A DNA stretch of 64,000 nucleotides, taken from positions 1,060,078 to 1,124,077 of the forward strand of contig NZ_QAYG01000001.1 in NCBI RefSeq assembly GCF_003053845.1. Direction: 5' to 3'. The position numbers and the translations under genes were made by a program. Positions 16,775-26,187 of this stretch are shown here, piece by piece. Position 1 is the stretch's first letter. Each line of letters opens with the position of its first letter. The notes below the pieces were generated by a model. It worked only from the letters and a program-made list of their open reading frames with translations, made no database searches and had not been told where the DNA came from. This stretch comes from Breoghania corrubedonensis (lineage in GTDB: Bacteria; Pseudomonadota; Alphaproteobacteria; Rhizobiales; Stappiaceae).

Positions 16775-18100
16775 ATGTCCGCTCCCCTGTTCCACATCGA
16801 AACCGCCCCCCAGCCGCCGGCTGAAGCCGATTGCGTCATCATCGGTGCCGGCATCGTCGGCGTGAGCACCGCCTACTGGCTGGCGCGTGCCGGCCAGCGG
16901 GTCGTTCTTGTCGAAAAGGGGCGGGTCGGGGCGGAACAGTCCAGCCGGAACTGGGGCTGGTGCCGGCAGCAGAACCGGGACGCGCGCGAATTGCCTCTGG
17001 CCACGCGCGGCCTGTCGCTGTGGGAGGAAATGGTCGCCGATATCGGTCCCGGTCTGGGCTTTCAGCGGTGCGGCCTGCTCTATCTCTCCAACGACGAGGC
17101 GGAGATCGAGGGCTGGGCGCAATGGGGACGCTTTGCCCGCGGCGCAGGCGTCGACACCCGCATGCTGAGCGCCGCGCAAGCCAGTGAGCGGGGCGCGAAG
17201 ACCGGCCAGACCTGGAAGGGCGGGGTATGGAGCCCCAGCGACGGCATCGCCGATCCCGCCAGTGCCGCGCCGCTGATCGCGCAGGCGGTGGAGAAACACG
17301 GCGGCCGGGTCATCCAGAACTGCGCCGCGCGCGGTCTGGAAATGGCTGGCGGCGCGGTCTGCGGCGTCGTCACAGAACGCGGTACGATCCGCACGTCCTC
17401 GGTGGTGATGGCCGGCGGTTCCTGGGCGGCGAGTTTTCTTCACCAGATCGGCGTGTCCCTTCCCCAGTCCTCGGTGCGCAGCTCCATCCTGTCGCTTGCG
17501 CCCGGTGCCGATGACATTCCGCCCGCGCTGCACACGGCGACCGTCTCGGTCACGCGCCGGGGCGACGGCGGGCTCACGCTGGCGATATCGGGCCGCGCCC
17601 ATGTCGATCCCACGCCCGGCATGCTGTTCGGGGCGACGAAATTCCTGCCCATGCTCGCCAAGCGCTGGCGGGCACTGACCCCCGGCGGCGCTCAGGCCTG
17701 GCAGGCCGGTTTCGAGACCCGCAGCAAATGGGCGCTCGACCGGCCCACGCCGATGGAGCGGACCCGCATTCTCGATCCGCGCCCCTCCGCCCGGCTGGTG
17801 GCGGAAACGCTGCGCCGCGCGCGCAATCTGCTGCCCTCGCTGGCGCAGGTGCCGGTGCAGGCCGAATGGGCCGGCTATATCGACAGCACGCCCGATGGCG
17901 TTCCCGTGATCGACGCCGATATCGGCATCCGCGGACTGGCGATCGCCGCGGGGCTCTCCGGCCACGGCTTCGGCATTGGCCCCGGCGTCGGCCATCTGGT
18001 CGCGGACATGCTGCTGGGGCGTGAGCCCATCACCGAGACCCGCCAGTACAAACTGTCGAGGTTCGACGAGAGCCAATGGGGCAAGGTGGCGAAATTCTGA
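16775..18100 (+). CDS. FAD-dependent oxidoreductase, DAO family
   Basis: Flavoenzyme of 441 residues that would oxidise the C-N bond of an amino acid or N-methyl/N-carboxyalkyl amino acid. The FAD motif VIIGAGIVGVSTAYWLARAG is near residue 30, followed by EQSSRNWGWCRQQNRD. The C-terminal FAD contact GLSGHGFGIGPGVGHL is intact. The ATG at 16775 has CCGGAGAA upstream; the longer open frame begins inside the regulatory spacer. Divergent from the Lrp gene, and convergent with a second DAO-type gene two bases after its stop. D-amino acid dehydrogenase or an opine/sarcosine-type oxidase are the main alternatives. Confidence 0.83.
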   Translation: MSAPLFHIETAPQPPAEADCVIIGAGIVGVSTAYWLARAGQRVVLVEKGRVGAEQSSRNWGWCRQQNRDARELPLATRGLSLWEEMVADIGPGLGFQRCGLLYLSNDEAEIEGWAQWGRFARGAGVDTRMLSAAQASERGAKTGQTWKGGVWSPSDGIADPASAAPLIAQAVEKHGGRVIQNCAARGLEMAGGAVCGVVTERGTIRTSSVVMAGGSWAASFLHQIGVSLPQSSVRSSILSLAPGADDIPPALHTATVSVTRRGDGGLTLAISGRAHVDPTPGMLFGATKFLPMLAKRWRALTPGGAQAWQAGFETRSKWALDRPTPMERTRILDPRPSARLVAETLRRARNLLPSLAQVPVQAEWAGYIDSTPDGVPVIDADIGIRGLAIAAGLSGHGFGIGPGVGHLVADMLLGREPITETRQYKLSRFDESQWGKVAKF

Positions 18101-18102
18101 TC

Positions 18103-19209
18103 TCATGAGGCAAAGCGCGCGATGTGAAAGGGCTCAAGCGGGGTCTCGCAGGCGCCCGTGGCGATGAGATCCGCCATCGCATCGCCCACCCCGGGGCCGA
18201 GCTGAAAGCCGTGGCCGCAAAAGCCGAAGGCATGAAACAGCCCGGCGGTGGTGGCCGACGGCCCCATCACCGGAAGCATGTCCTCCACATAGCCTTCGCA
18301 GCCCGACCATTGCCGGATCACCGCGACGTCGCGCAGCGCCGGCACCAGCCTGACAACCTGCCGCAACTGCGCGGGAAGCCGCCCCGGATCGGGCCGGGCA
18401 TGACCGGGCAGGGGATCGACGGGGACGCGGTCCACAACGCCTCCGAACACCACGTTGCCGCGCTCCACCTGACGCAGATAGGCGCCATGCGCGCTCGACC
18501 AGACACCGACCACGGGGCTGATGCGGTGCGGCAGGGGCTCGGTCACCGCCATCTGGGGGCCGAAGGCTGCGAGCGGAACATCCTCGCCGAAGGAGGCGGC
18601 CACCGCCTTGCCCCAGGCCCCGGCGCAATTGAGCAGGACCTCGGCCTCGATACACCCCCTGTCGGTGTCCAGAGTGAAGCCGGCGGGCGTCCGGCGGATC
18701 GCGGTCACCGGCGTCTCGTCGAGGATGCGCGCCCCGGCGCGCGCCGCGGCATCGGCGAAGGCCGGCGATACCAGCCGGGGATTGGCCGAACCGTCGTTGG
18801 GAGAGAAGGAGGCTGCGATCGCCTCGGGACCGAGACCGGGAAACCGGCGGCGTATGTCGGCCGGCTCCAGTTCCTCCAGATCGAGCCCCCAGGGGCGCGC
18901 GTCCTCGGCGAAGCGGCGCATCAGGTCGAGCCCGTCCGCGTCGAAGATCAGTCGCAGGTGACCTGTGGCACGGAATTCCACGTCGCGGCCGAGAAGCGCC
19001 TCAGCGCGGTTCCAAAGCGCAAGCGAGCGATGGGCGAGCGGCAGTTGCGGCAGGTAGCGGCCGCTGCGGCGGATATTGCCGAAGGAGGCGACCGTGGCCC
19101 CCGTTCCGATGCGGTTGCGCTCGATCAGCGTCGTGCGGATGCCCCGCCGGGCGAGGAAAAAGGCCGAGGCCGTGCCCATAAGTCCGCCGCCCAGAACGAT
19201 CGCATCCAT
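18103..19209 (-). CDS. FAD-dependent oxidoreductase, DAO family (opine oxidase B / HcnC-like)
   Basis: Flavoprotein of 368 residues with the FAD motif VLGGGLMGTASAFFLARRG at residue 5 and the C-terminal GFCGHGFQLGPGVGDAM. Its length fits the beta subunit of opine oxidase or D-hydroxyproline dehydrogenase, whose partners are a 450-residue NAD/FAD-type alpha subunit and a small [2Fe-2S] protein. Both partner types occur in this window at 24356-26049 but on the other strand. The gene is divergent from a LysR gene 107 bases away, the usual place for the regulated target. It could also be a stand-alone D-amino acid or glycine oxidase. Confidence 0.8.
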   Translation of the reverse strand: MDAIVLGGGLMGTASAFFLARRGIRTTLIERNRIGTGATVASFGNIRRSGRYLPQLPLAHRSLALWNRAEALLGRDVEFRATGHLRLIFDADGLDLMRRFAEDARPWGLDLEELEPADIRRRFPGLGPEAIAASFSPNDGSANPRLVSPAFADAAARAGARILDETPVTAIRRTPAGFTLDTDRGCIEAEVLLNCAGAWGKAVAASFGEDVPLAAFGPQMAVTEPLPHRISPVVGVWSSAHGAYLRQVERGNVVFGGVVDRVPVDPLPGHARPDPGRLPAQLRQVVRLVPALRDVAVIRQWSGCEGYVEDMLPVMGPSATTAGLFHAFGFCGHGFQLGPGVGDAMADLIATGACETPLEPFHIARFAS

Positions 19210-19316
19210 TCCGCTGCCTTTCTCCGTGTCTGGCAGCGCCCATCAGAGCCGGGCAGTCCCTCTTTCGTCAAAGACGGGAACGTGGGAAACCTATAAGCTC
19301 AATCTATGGAGTTCTC

Positions 19317-20201
19317 ATGCGCGTCCGACAGCTTGAAGTCTTCACCGCCGTCATGCGGGCGGGCACCGTTACCGGGGCTGCCCGGCTGCTCAACATCTCG
19401 CAACCGGCGCTGAGCCAGATCCTCATCCATGCGGAGGATGAACTGGGCTTTGCGCTTTTCGATCGCGAGAAGGGACGGCTTCACCCCACGCCCGAGGCAA
19501 GGGAGCTGTATCCGGAGGCCGAACGCCTGTTCGCCGGCCTCGAAGGCATGCGGCGCAAGACCTCGGACCTCCGGCTGGGGCGGGCGGGACTGGTGCGGAT
19601 CGCTGCCTCGCCGCCGCCGGCCATGGCCCTGCTGCCGCAAGCCCTGGCGAGCTTTCGCGCCCAGCACCCGGACATCATCCTGCGGACCCACGTCGCGCCG
19701 ATCGCGTCCATGGTCGCCCTTCTGCGCGCGGGCGACGCGGCGCTGGCGCTGGCGCTCGACGACAATCTGCCGCCGGATATCGGCGTGGAGAGACTGGCCG
19801 CGACCGCCTTCTGCTGCCTGTTGCCCGAGAGCCATCCGCGTGCCGCCGCCGCATCGCTCTCCTTTGCCGATCTCGTTGACGAGGTGGTTATATCCTACCG
19901 CAACCTGACCCGCCCCCATGAAGAACTGGAGGCAGCGGCCCGCGCGCAAGGCTCGGGTTTCCGGCCCGATATCGAAATCGACTCGTCCATCGCCGCGGTG
20001 GGCTTCGTTCAGGCCGGGCTCGGCATCGCCGTGGTCGATGCGCTTTCGCCATGGGCGCAATATCCCGGCATCCGAAGGGCGGACCTCGCCGGCAGTCCGA
20101 GCGTGCCGCTGTCGCTGCTGACGCTGAAGGGCAAGGCATTGTCACGGGCGGAAGAAATCCTGAGCGACCACATCCGCGCCAGTTGCGCCGACCTGGCATA
20201 A
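19317..20201 (+). CDS. LysR family transcriptional regulator
   Basis: DNA-binding regulator of 294 residues. The N-terminal helix-turn-helix is within LEVFTAVMRAGTVTGAARLLNISQPALSQ (residues 6-34), followed by the linker helix and a periplasmic-binding-like effector domain from about residue 90. The ATG at 19317 is preceded by TGGAG. It stands between a divergent DAO flavoenzyme gene and the downstream hydantoinase genes, so either or both could be targets. The spacer holds ATA-N9-TAT at 19293-19307, compatible with a LysR box. The effector is unknown. Confidence 0.9.
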   Translation: MRVRQLEVFTAVMRAGTVTGAARLLNISQPALSQILIHAEDELGFALFDREKGRLHPTPEARELYPEAERLFAGLEGMRRKTSDLRLGRAGLVRIAASPPPAMALLPQALASFRAQHPDIILRTHVAPIASMVALLRAGDAALALALDDNLPPDIGVERLAATAFCCLLPESHPRAAAASLSFADLVDEVVISYRNLTRPHEELEAAARAQGSGFRPDIEIDSSIAAVGFVQAGLGIAVVDALSPWAQYPGIRRADLAGSPSVPLSLLTLKGKALSRAEEILSDHIRASCADLA

Positions 20202-20293
20202 GCCGGACTTATGCAATCCGCCGGGATGCGTCTTGGACGCTCCACGTCCTTTCTGGTTGCTTGCGGGCAACGAACCAGAAAGGACGGATCCAC

Positions 20294-22369
20294 ATGGATG
20301 CCAGCGCTCCCCGCAGCATGTCCCAGGGCGGCCCGGCGGCCGACTGGAAGATCGGTGTCGACATCGGGGGCACCTTCATGGATTTCTGTGCCCTTGAGAC
20401 CCGCTCGGGCCGGATCGCCTCGCTGAAGGTGTTGACCACCCCGGACAATCCGGGGGCGGAACTCGTGACCGGGCTCGATCTTCTGGCCGAGCAGGAAGGT
20501 CTCGCACCGGAAACGGTGAGCCGCTTCGTGCACGGCACCACGGTGGGCATCAACACGATCCTGCAGCGCAAGGGCGCGCGGATGGCGCTGATCACCAATG
20601 CCGGGTTCGAGGACGTGATCGAGCTGGCGCGGCTGCGCATGCCGGACATGTATTCCCTGTTCTGCCACCGCCCGGAGCCGCTGATCACCCGCGACTGCAT
20701 CTTCGGTATTCCCGCACGCCTGCATGCCGATGGCAGCGAAAGCCTGGCGCCGGAGGCCGGGGCCATCGCCAATGCCGTCACGGGGGCGAGAGCGGCCGGC
20801 GTGCAGGGCATCATCGTCGCCCTGCTGCACAGCTGGCGCGACGGCGCGCAGGAGGCGGCCGTCAAGGCGGCAATCGAGGCGCAGGCACCGGATCTGTTCG
20901 TGTTCACCTCAGCGGAGGTCTGGCCCGTCATTCGCGAATACGAGCGCTGGTCAACCGCGATCCTGAACGGCTACGTCCATCCGCGCGTCTCCGGCTATCT
21001 GGAAGCGCTGGAAAGCCGGCTCGAGGTGCGCGGCGTACCCGCCCAGGCGATGCTGACGAAATCCAATGGCGGGTTGATGAGCGCGGGCCAGGGGCGGCGC
21101 GATTGCGTCTCCATGCTGTTGTCGGGCACCGCGTCCGGCGTCATCGGCGCGGCCTGGCTCGCCCGGCAGGCAGGTGAGGCGAAGGTCCTCACCCTCGACA
21201 TCGGCGGCACCTCGGCGGACTTCGCGCTGATCGTCGACGGCGCGGTGCAGTTCGGAACGGATGAGCTGATCGGCGAATTTCCGTTGCACATTCCCTCCGT
21301 CTCCGTCAGCTCCATCGGCATCGGCGGTGGCTCGGTGGCCACGGTGGATGGCCAGGGCGTGTTGCGGGTGGGGCCAGAGAGCGCCGGCTCGCTGCCCGGG
21401 CCCGCGTGCTACGGGCGCGGCGGCACACGTGCGACGGTGACCGACGCCATGGCCGTGTGCGGCTGGCTCGGCCATTCGGCCATGGCCTACGGGCAGCTGC
21501 GCATGGATGTGGCCCTCGCCCGCAAGGCTGTCGGCGTGCTCGCGGAGCAACTCGGTCGTGGCCTTGAGGAAACGGCCCAGGCGATCCTCGACATCGCCAT
21601 CTCCGAAATGTTCGTGGAGGTGGAGAAGTTGTCCTCGCGTGCCGGTGTGGACCTGCGCGACTTCGCGCTGATGCCGTTCGGCGGTGGCGGGCCGATGCTG
21701 GGGGCCTTCCTCGCCCGCGAGCTCGGCATGAGCCGGGTCATCGCGCCGCGCCGCCCTGGCGTGGTTTCCGCCCTCGGCGGTCTCGTGGCGGATCTGCGCG
21801 GCGATTTCATCCGCACCGTCTATGCCGATCTTCATGGCCCCGAGCTGGGCCGCCTCAGGGAGGATTTCCGTTCGCTCTGCGCCGAGGGCAGGGACTGGCT
21901 CGCCGCCCAGGGCCACGAGGGGGCCGCCGATCTCAGGCTTTCGGCGGACATGCGCTATGCCGGCCAGAGCTACGAGATCGAGGTGGCGCTGGAGCCGGCC
22001 TGGCTCGAGCACCCGGAAAGGATCGCCGATGCGTTCCACGAAACCCATCAACGGATCTACGACTTCAACGATCCCGATGGCCGGATCGAGATCGTGAACC
22101 TGCGGCTCTCCGCCATCGGGTCCGGGCCCAAGCCTGTCTTTCCGACGGTGGATGCGGTCTCCGCTCCCGCCGCGCCCGACCGCATGGTGCCGGTCTACCG
22201 GCAAGGTCTTGCGGAGGTTGCGCTCTACGAACGCGCCGGGCTGACCAGCGGTGCGCAATTCGAAGGACCGGCGGTCGTCGTCCAGGAGGACACGACCTTC
22301 GCCATCCCCGAAAACACGTCGGCGCGGGTCGATCCTCACCTCAACATCCACCTGACGATCGCGGAGTAG
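20294..22369 (+). CDS. hyuA: Hydantoinase/oxoprolinase A subunit family (HyuA)
   Basis: ATP-dependent amidohydrolase subunit of 691 residues acting on hydantoins, 5-oxoproline or related cyclic amides together with HyuB. The actin-like ATPase start is GVDIGGTFMDF near residue 20, with the second phosphate-binding segment LTLDIGGTSADFALI and IGIGGGSVATVDG in the middle. Hydant_A_N, hydantoinase A and C-terminal domains appear complete. The ATG at 20294 follows AAAGGA; upstream open frame overlaps the LysR gene and is rejected. HyuB follows after four bases. The adjacent flavoprotein genes point to a cyclic amino-acid derivative as substrate, but this is not proven. Confidence 0.9.
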   Translation: MDASAPRSMSQGGPAADWKIGVDIGGTFMDFCALETRSGRIASLKVLTTPDNPGAELVTGLDLLAEQEGLAPETVSRFVHGTTVGINTILQRKGARMALITNAGFEDVIELARLRMPDMYSLFCHRPEPLITRDCIFGIPARLHADGSESLAPEAGAIANAVTGARAAGVQGIIVALLHSWRDGAQEAAVKAAIEAQAPDLFVFTSAEVWPVIREYERWSTAILNGYVHPRVSGYLEALESRLEVRGVPAQAMLTKSNGGLMSAGQGRRDCVSMLLSGTASGVIGAAWLARQAGEAKVLTLDIGGTSADFALIVDGAVQFGTDELIGEFPLHIPSVSVSSIGIGGGSVATVDGQGVLRVGPESAGSLPGPACYGRGGTRATVTDAMAVCGWLGHSAMAYGQLRMDVALARKAVGVLAEQLGRGLEETAQAILDIAISEMFVEVEKLSSRAGVDLRDFALMPFGGGGPMLGAFLARELGMSRVIAPRRPGVVSALGGLVADLRGDFIRTVYADLHGPELGRLREDFRSLCAEGRDWLAAQGHEGAADLRLSADMRYAGQSYEIEVALEPAWLEHPERIADAFHETHQRIYDFNDPDGRIEIVNLRLSAIGSGPKPVFPTVDAVSAPAAPDRMVPVYRQGLAEVALYERAGLTSGAQFEGPAVVVQEDTTFAIPENTSARVDPHLNIHLTIAE

Positions 22370-22373
22370 GCCC

Positions 22374-24359
22374 ATGTACGACCGGATGACCCTTCAGGTG
22401 CTCGCCAACCATGCGCGCGCGGCGGCCGAGAACATGGCCCACACCCTGCACCGCACGGCCCATTCCGCCTTCGTCAAGGAGACGCAGGACTTCACGGTCA
22501 TGCTGATGGACCGCCGGGGAGATACCTTCGCGGTACCGATGGAACTCGGCGCGACCTGGTATCCGGGCCTGACCTATGGCCGGGCGATCGCCATGGTGGA
22601 CGACTACCGCCCGGGCGATGTGGCCTTCACCAACGATCCCTATTCGGGCCATGTGGCCACCCACGCGCCCGACACCCATTTGTGGAAACCCGTCTTTGCC
22701 GGCGACGACATCGTCGCCTGGACCGGCGGCCACATCCACAACACCGACATGGGCGGGGCGGTGCCCGCCTCGCTGTCGCGGTCGCTGACCGAGATCCATC
22801 AGGAAGGCATACGTTTTCCGCCCATGAAGCTGGTGCGCGAGGGCGTGTTCGACGACCAGATCCTGCGGATCATGGAAACGAACGTACGCAAGCCCGCGCT
22901 CAACATCGGCGACATCAAGGCGCTCGTGGGCGCGCTGAACACGGGCGAGCGCAAGGTCCACGCGATGCTCGAGCGCTTCGGCAAGCGAGGGTTCCTGACG
23001 GGTGTCGACGCGCTGATGGAGCAGGCGGAGGCGCAGGCGCGCGACATCCTGCGGGCAGTTCCCGACGGCGACTACGTCTTCGCCGATTATGCCGACGAGG
23101 ACAGCGACAACGCCAATCCGTGCCGGTTGAAGCTGACCTTGCGCATCCGCGGGGACGAGGCGGTTCTGGATTTCACCGGTTCCGACCCGCAGTTGGCCAG
23201 TTCGCTGAACGTGCCTTCGGGTGGCGATCCGCGCCACACGATGCTGCTCGTCGGCGTCTATTACGTTCTCTCCACGCTCAACCCGCACATCCTGCTCAAC
23301 ACCGGTCTCACGCGGCCCTTCACCTGCATCGCGCCGCAAGGAACCGTGCTGAACCCGGTGGCCCCGGCCGCCGTGGGCATGCGTTCGCTCGTGTGCGCAC
23401 GGCTGCGCTCGGTGATCTTCGGCGCCTTCGCCCAGGCCCTGCCGGACAAGATGCCGGCGGCGCCGGCCGGCAACAATTGCATCGTCAACGTGATGACCCG
23501 CGACGAACGCAGCCAGAAGCTGGTCATCGCCGCGGTCAATCCGGTGGTCGGTGGCGGCGGCGGCATGCCCCACCGCGACGGCACCAACGGGTCGGGCGCC
23601 GATGCCGCCTACCTGAAGAACACGCCTATCGAGATCACCGAGACCGAGGTGCCGGTGGAGTTCGTCAAATACGGACTGGCGCGCGACACCGGCGGCGCCG
23701 GCCGCTGGCGCGGCGGGCTTGCGACCGAAATGGCCTTCAAGGTCTTTTCACCCGATACGCGCATCACGGCGCGCAATCGCGACCGCTCCTTCTTCCGCCC
23801 CTGGGGCATTCTGGGCGGACGCGCGGCGGGGCTCTCCGACATGGTCGTCAATCCGGGCGGAGACGGTGAACGGCGGCTCGGCAATATCGACACGGCCGTG
23901 TTGCAGCCCGGGGATATCCTCGAGATCCGCTCCGCAGGTGGCGGCGGGCGCGGCAACCCGATGGAACGCCAGCCCTGGCGCGTGGCACAGGACGTGGCCC
24001 GGCGTTACGTCTCCGAGCGCGCCGCCCGCGACGACTATGGCGTGGTGCTGCGCGAGGGCCGGGTGGACGAGGAGGAAACGCGCCGATGCCGCGCTGCGGC
24101 CGCCGTGCCGAAGGGCCACTTCCATTTCGGCCCCGAGCGCGACGGCTACGAAGCGCAGTGGACGGCGGCGGCCTATGACAGGTTGACCGAGATCCTTGCG
24201 GACCTGCCGATCCACTGGCGCTTCTTCGCCAAGACGGAGATCTTCCGGCGCATGAAAGGCCGGGCGGGGGTGCAGGGCGTCGATCAGGCCTTCACTGAGA
24301 CCTGCGAGCGATTTCCCGAACTTCCCCGGCCGGCCTTCCTGTGCGAGGTGGCGGAGTGA
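22374..24359 (+). CDS. hyuB: Hydantoinase/oxoprolinase B subunit family (HyuB)
   Basis: Partner of HyuA, 661 residues, cytosolic. Family motifs include FTNDPYSGHVATHAPD, GHIHNTDMGG, the NPCRLKLT segment and the C-terminal GGGGRGNPMER. Most of the protein aligns by pattern with hydantoinase B up to DYGVVLREGRVDEEETRR. It then continues for roughly 80 residues with an extra tail (GHFHFGPERDGYEAQW to the end) beyond the usual family end. Its stop overlaps a GTG start of the [2Fe-2S] gene, so the four genes from hyuA to 26049 are coupled. Confidence 0.88.
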   Translation: MYDRMTLQVLANHARAAAENMAHTLHRTAHSAFVKETQDFTVMLMDRRGDTFAVPMELGATWYPGLTYGRAIAMVDDYRPGDVAFTNDPYSGHVATHAPDTHLWKPVFAGDDIVAWTGGHIHNTDMGGAVPASLSRSLTEIHQEGIRFPPMKLVREGVFDDQILRIMETNVRKPALNIGDIKALVGALNTGERKVHAMLERFGKRGFLTGVDALMEQAEAQARDILRAVPDGDYVFADYADEDSDNANPCRLKLTLRIRGDEAVLDFTGSDPQLASSLNVPSGGDPRHTMLLVGVYYVLSTLNPHILLNTGLTRPFTCIAPQGTVLNPVAPAAVGMRSLVCARLRSVIFGAFAQALPDKMPAAPAGNNCIVNVMTRDERSQKLVIAAVNPVVGGGGGMPHRDGTNGSGADAAYLKNTPIEITETEVPVEFVKYGLARDTGGAGRWRGGLATEMAFKVFSPDTRITARNRDRSFFRPWGILGGRAAGLSDMVVNPGGDGERRLGNIDTAVLQPGDILEIRSAGGGGRGNPMERQPWRVAQDVARRYVSERAARDDYGVVLREGRVDEEETRRCRAAAAVPKGHFHFGPERDGYEAQWTAAAYDRLTEILADLPIHWRFFAKTEIFRRMKGRAGVQGVDQAFTETCERFPELPRPAFLCEVAE

Positions 24360-24688
24360 GACCGGCGGCGGGCCGGTTCGTCCGCGTGGCGGAGACGGAA
24401 ACGCGCCCGCGCCTCACCCTGAGCTTCGACGGCGAGACGGTGGGCGCGCTTGAGGGCGATACCGTGCTGACGGCGCTCCTCACCGCGCGCCGTAGCCTAC
24501 GCAAGGCCGAATTCGGACCCGAGCGCCGCGCGGGCTTCTGTCTGATGGGCGCCTGTCAGGATTGCTGGGTCTGGCAGGAGGATGGCGTCCGTCTTCAGGC
24601 ATGCCGGACCCCCGTGCGTGAGGGGATGCGCCTACGTTCCCGCGCGCCGGATAGCTGGCCAGATACCGGGGCGGAGAGGCCATCATGA
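24356..24688 (+). CDS. Small (2Fe-2S)-binding protein (HcnA / opine oxidase gamma-like)
   Basis: Ferredoxin-like protein of 110 residues. The cluster-binding cysteines lie in CLMGACQDCW followed by a Cys 14 residues later (LQACRTPV), as in the small subunits of hydrogen-cyanide synthase, opine oxidase and D-hydroxyproline dehydrogenase. The start is a GTG overlapping the hyuB stop, with GAGGTGGCGGA just upstream. The next gene starts four bases before its stop. It most likely passes electrons between the neighbouring flavoprotein subunits. Confidence 0.85.
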   Translation: MRPAAGRFVRVAETETRPRLTLSFDGETVGALEGDTVLTALLTARRSLRKAEFGPERRAGFCLMGACQDCWVWQEDGVRLQACRTPVREGMRLRSRAPDSWPDTGAERPS

Positions 24689-26049
24689 CCCGCATGCTGA
24701 TCATAGGCGCGGGGCCGGCCGGCATCCGCGCCGCCGAAACGCTCGTGGCGGTGGGTCTGCGTCCGCAGATCGTGGATGAAGGCGAGCGCGCAGGCGGGCA
24801 GATCTACCGCAGGCCGCCTCCCGGCTTCACCCGCCCCCCGCGCGCCCTCTACGGCTCGGAAGCCGACAAGGCCGCGGCACTGCACCGGACCTTCGACGGG
24901 CTCGTGCGCGACGGACAGGTGGATCATCACCCTCGCGCAACCGTTTTCGCGCTCTCCGATGGTGTCGCCCATATCGTGCAGGAGGGCACGGTTCGCCGGA
25001 TCGCGTATGACCGGCTGATCCTTGCCACGGGTGCGAGTGACCGGCTCGCTCCAGTGCCGGGGTGGCAGGCGCCGGGCGTCTACAGTCTCGGCGCCATGCA
25101 GATCGCGCTTAAGGCGCAAGGGGTGGCGCTGGGCCGCGAACTCGTTCTGGCCGGATCCGGCCCGCTGCTGACCCTCGTCGCGCATCAGTTGCGCAAGGCC
25201 GGGGCGAATGTCGCCGCTGTGCTCGATACCGCGCCGCTATCCTCGCAGGCCGCAGGCGGCGCACAAATGGCGCTCGCGCGCCCGCGCGTGACGCTGCGCG
25301 GGCTCGCCGTGCGCGCGGGGTTGGGACGGCTCTATCATCCCGGCGCGACGCTGGAACGGATCGAGGCCGACGCCGACGGCCCCACCGCGCTGCACTGGCG
25401 CGACGCGGCGGGCCGTGCGCGGGTGAGTTCTTGCGATGCGGTCGCGCTTGGCTGGCATTTGCGCGCCGAGACCCATCTTGCGGATCTGGCGGGGGCGCGG
25501 TTCGAATGGTCGCCCATCTGGCATCAATGGCTCCCGGTCACGGACGCCATGGGCCGCGCCGGCGACGGGCTCTATCTTGCCGGCGACGGCCTGCGCCTGC
25601 TCGGCGCCGATGGGGCCGAGATCGCCGGACGGCTTGCCGCGACTGCCTGCCTTCGCGACATGTCCCTGCCTGCCCCGAACCCCGGAAAGGATCTGCGCCA
25701 GCTGGCGCGGATGGCGTGGTTTGCCAAAGGCGTGGCGAGGGCTTTTCCATGGCCCGCCGATATGGTGCGCAACCTGCCCGGGGAAACCATGCTTTGCCGC
25801 TGCGAAGGCGTTACGGTGGCGGATGCCCGCTCCGCGCTCGCGCTGGCCGGGCCGGAGGCAAACCGGCTCAAAGCTCTCGCCCGCGTCGGCATGGGACGTT
25901 GTCAGGGGCGCTATTGCCAGCTTGCGGGGGCGGAAATCGTCGCCGATGAAACCCGCCGCGCGCCGTGCGAGACCGGGCGACTGCGCGCACAGCCTCCCGT
26001 CCGGCCCGTTCCCGTATCCGCGTTTCTGCAAGCGGATCCCGATATCTGA
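24685..26049 (+). CDS. NAD(P)/FAD-dependent oxidoreductase with BFD-like cluster site (opine oxidase A / HcnB-like)
   Basis: Pyridine-nucleotide-disulphide-type flavoprotein of 454 residues. It has an N-terminal FAD motif LIIGAGPAGIRAAETLVAVG, a middle region VLAGSGPLLTLVAHQLRKAG for a second nucleotide, and GLYLAGDGLRLLGADGAEIAG. The C-terminal quarter holds the Cys pattern CRCEGVT ... MGRCQGRYC of a BFD-like [2Fe-2S] domain. This is the alpha-subunit architecture of opine oxidase, D-hydroxyproline dehydrogenase and HcnB. The [2Fe-2S] gene overlaps it upstream. No beta subunit is in this operon; the DAO gene at 18103-19209, or the one at 16775-18100, is the candidate. Confidence 0.86.
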   Translation: MTRMLIIGAGPAGIRAAETLVAVGLRPQIVDEGERAGGQIYRRPPPGFTRPPRALYGSEADKAAALHRTFDGLVRDGQVDHHPRATVFALSDGVAHIVQEGTVRRIAYDRLILATGASDRLAPVPGWQAPGVYSLGAMQIALKAQGVALGRELVLAGSGPLLTLVAHQLRKAGANVAAVLDTAPLSSQAAGGAQMALARPRVTLRGLAVRAGLGRLYHPGATLERIEADADGPTALHWRDAAGRARVSSCDAVALGWHLRAETHLADLAGARFEWSPIWHQWLPVTDAMGRAGDGLYLAGDGLRLLGADGAEIAGRLAATACLRDMSLPAPNPGKDLRQLARMAWFAKGVARAFPWPADMVRNLPGETMLCRCEGVTVADARSALALAGPEANRLKALARVGMGRCQGRYCQLAGAEIVADETRRAPCETGRLRAQPPVRPVPVSAFLQADPDI

Positions 26050-26187
26050 CGCGGGGCTTCGGGCGGGCCGAATCTTTTGCTTCGCCCCGATCTACCGACC
26101 AGTCGAATATGCCGCCGATCTCCTCGTTTCGGCATCATGCGCCGCCCCCCGTCTGCGACGCTGCGGCTCCATCATGTGAGAAGCCCC

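Noticed and set aside
20951-22375. Long minus-strand open frame opposite hyuA
   Set aside because: Arg/His/Gly-rich shadow of a gene with clear ATPase motifs on the plus strand.
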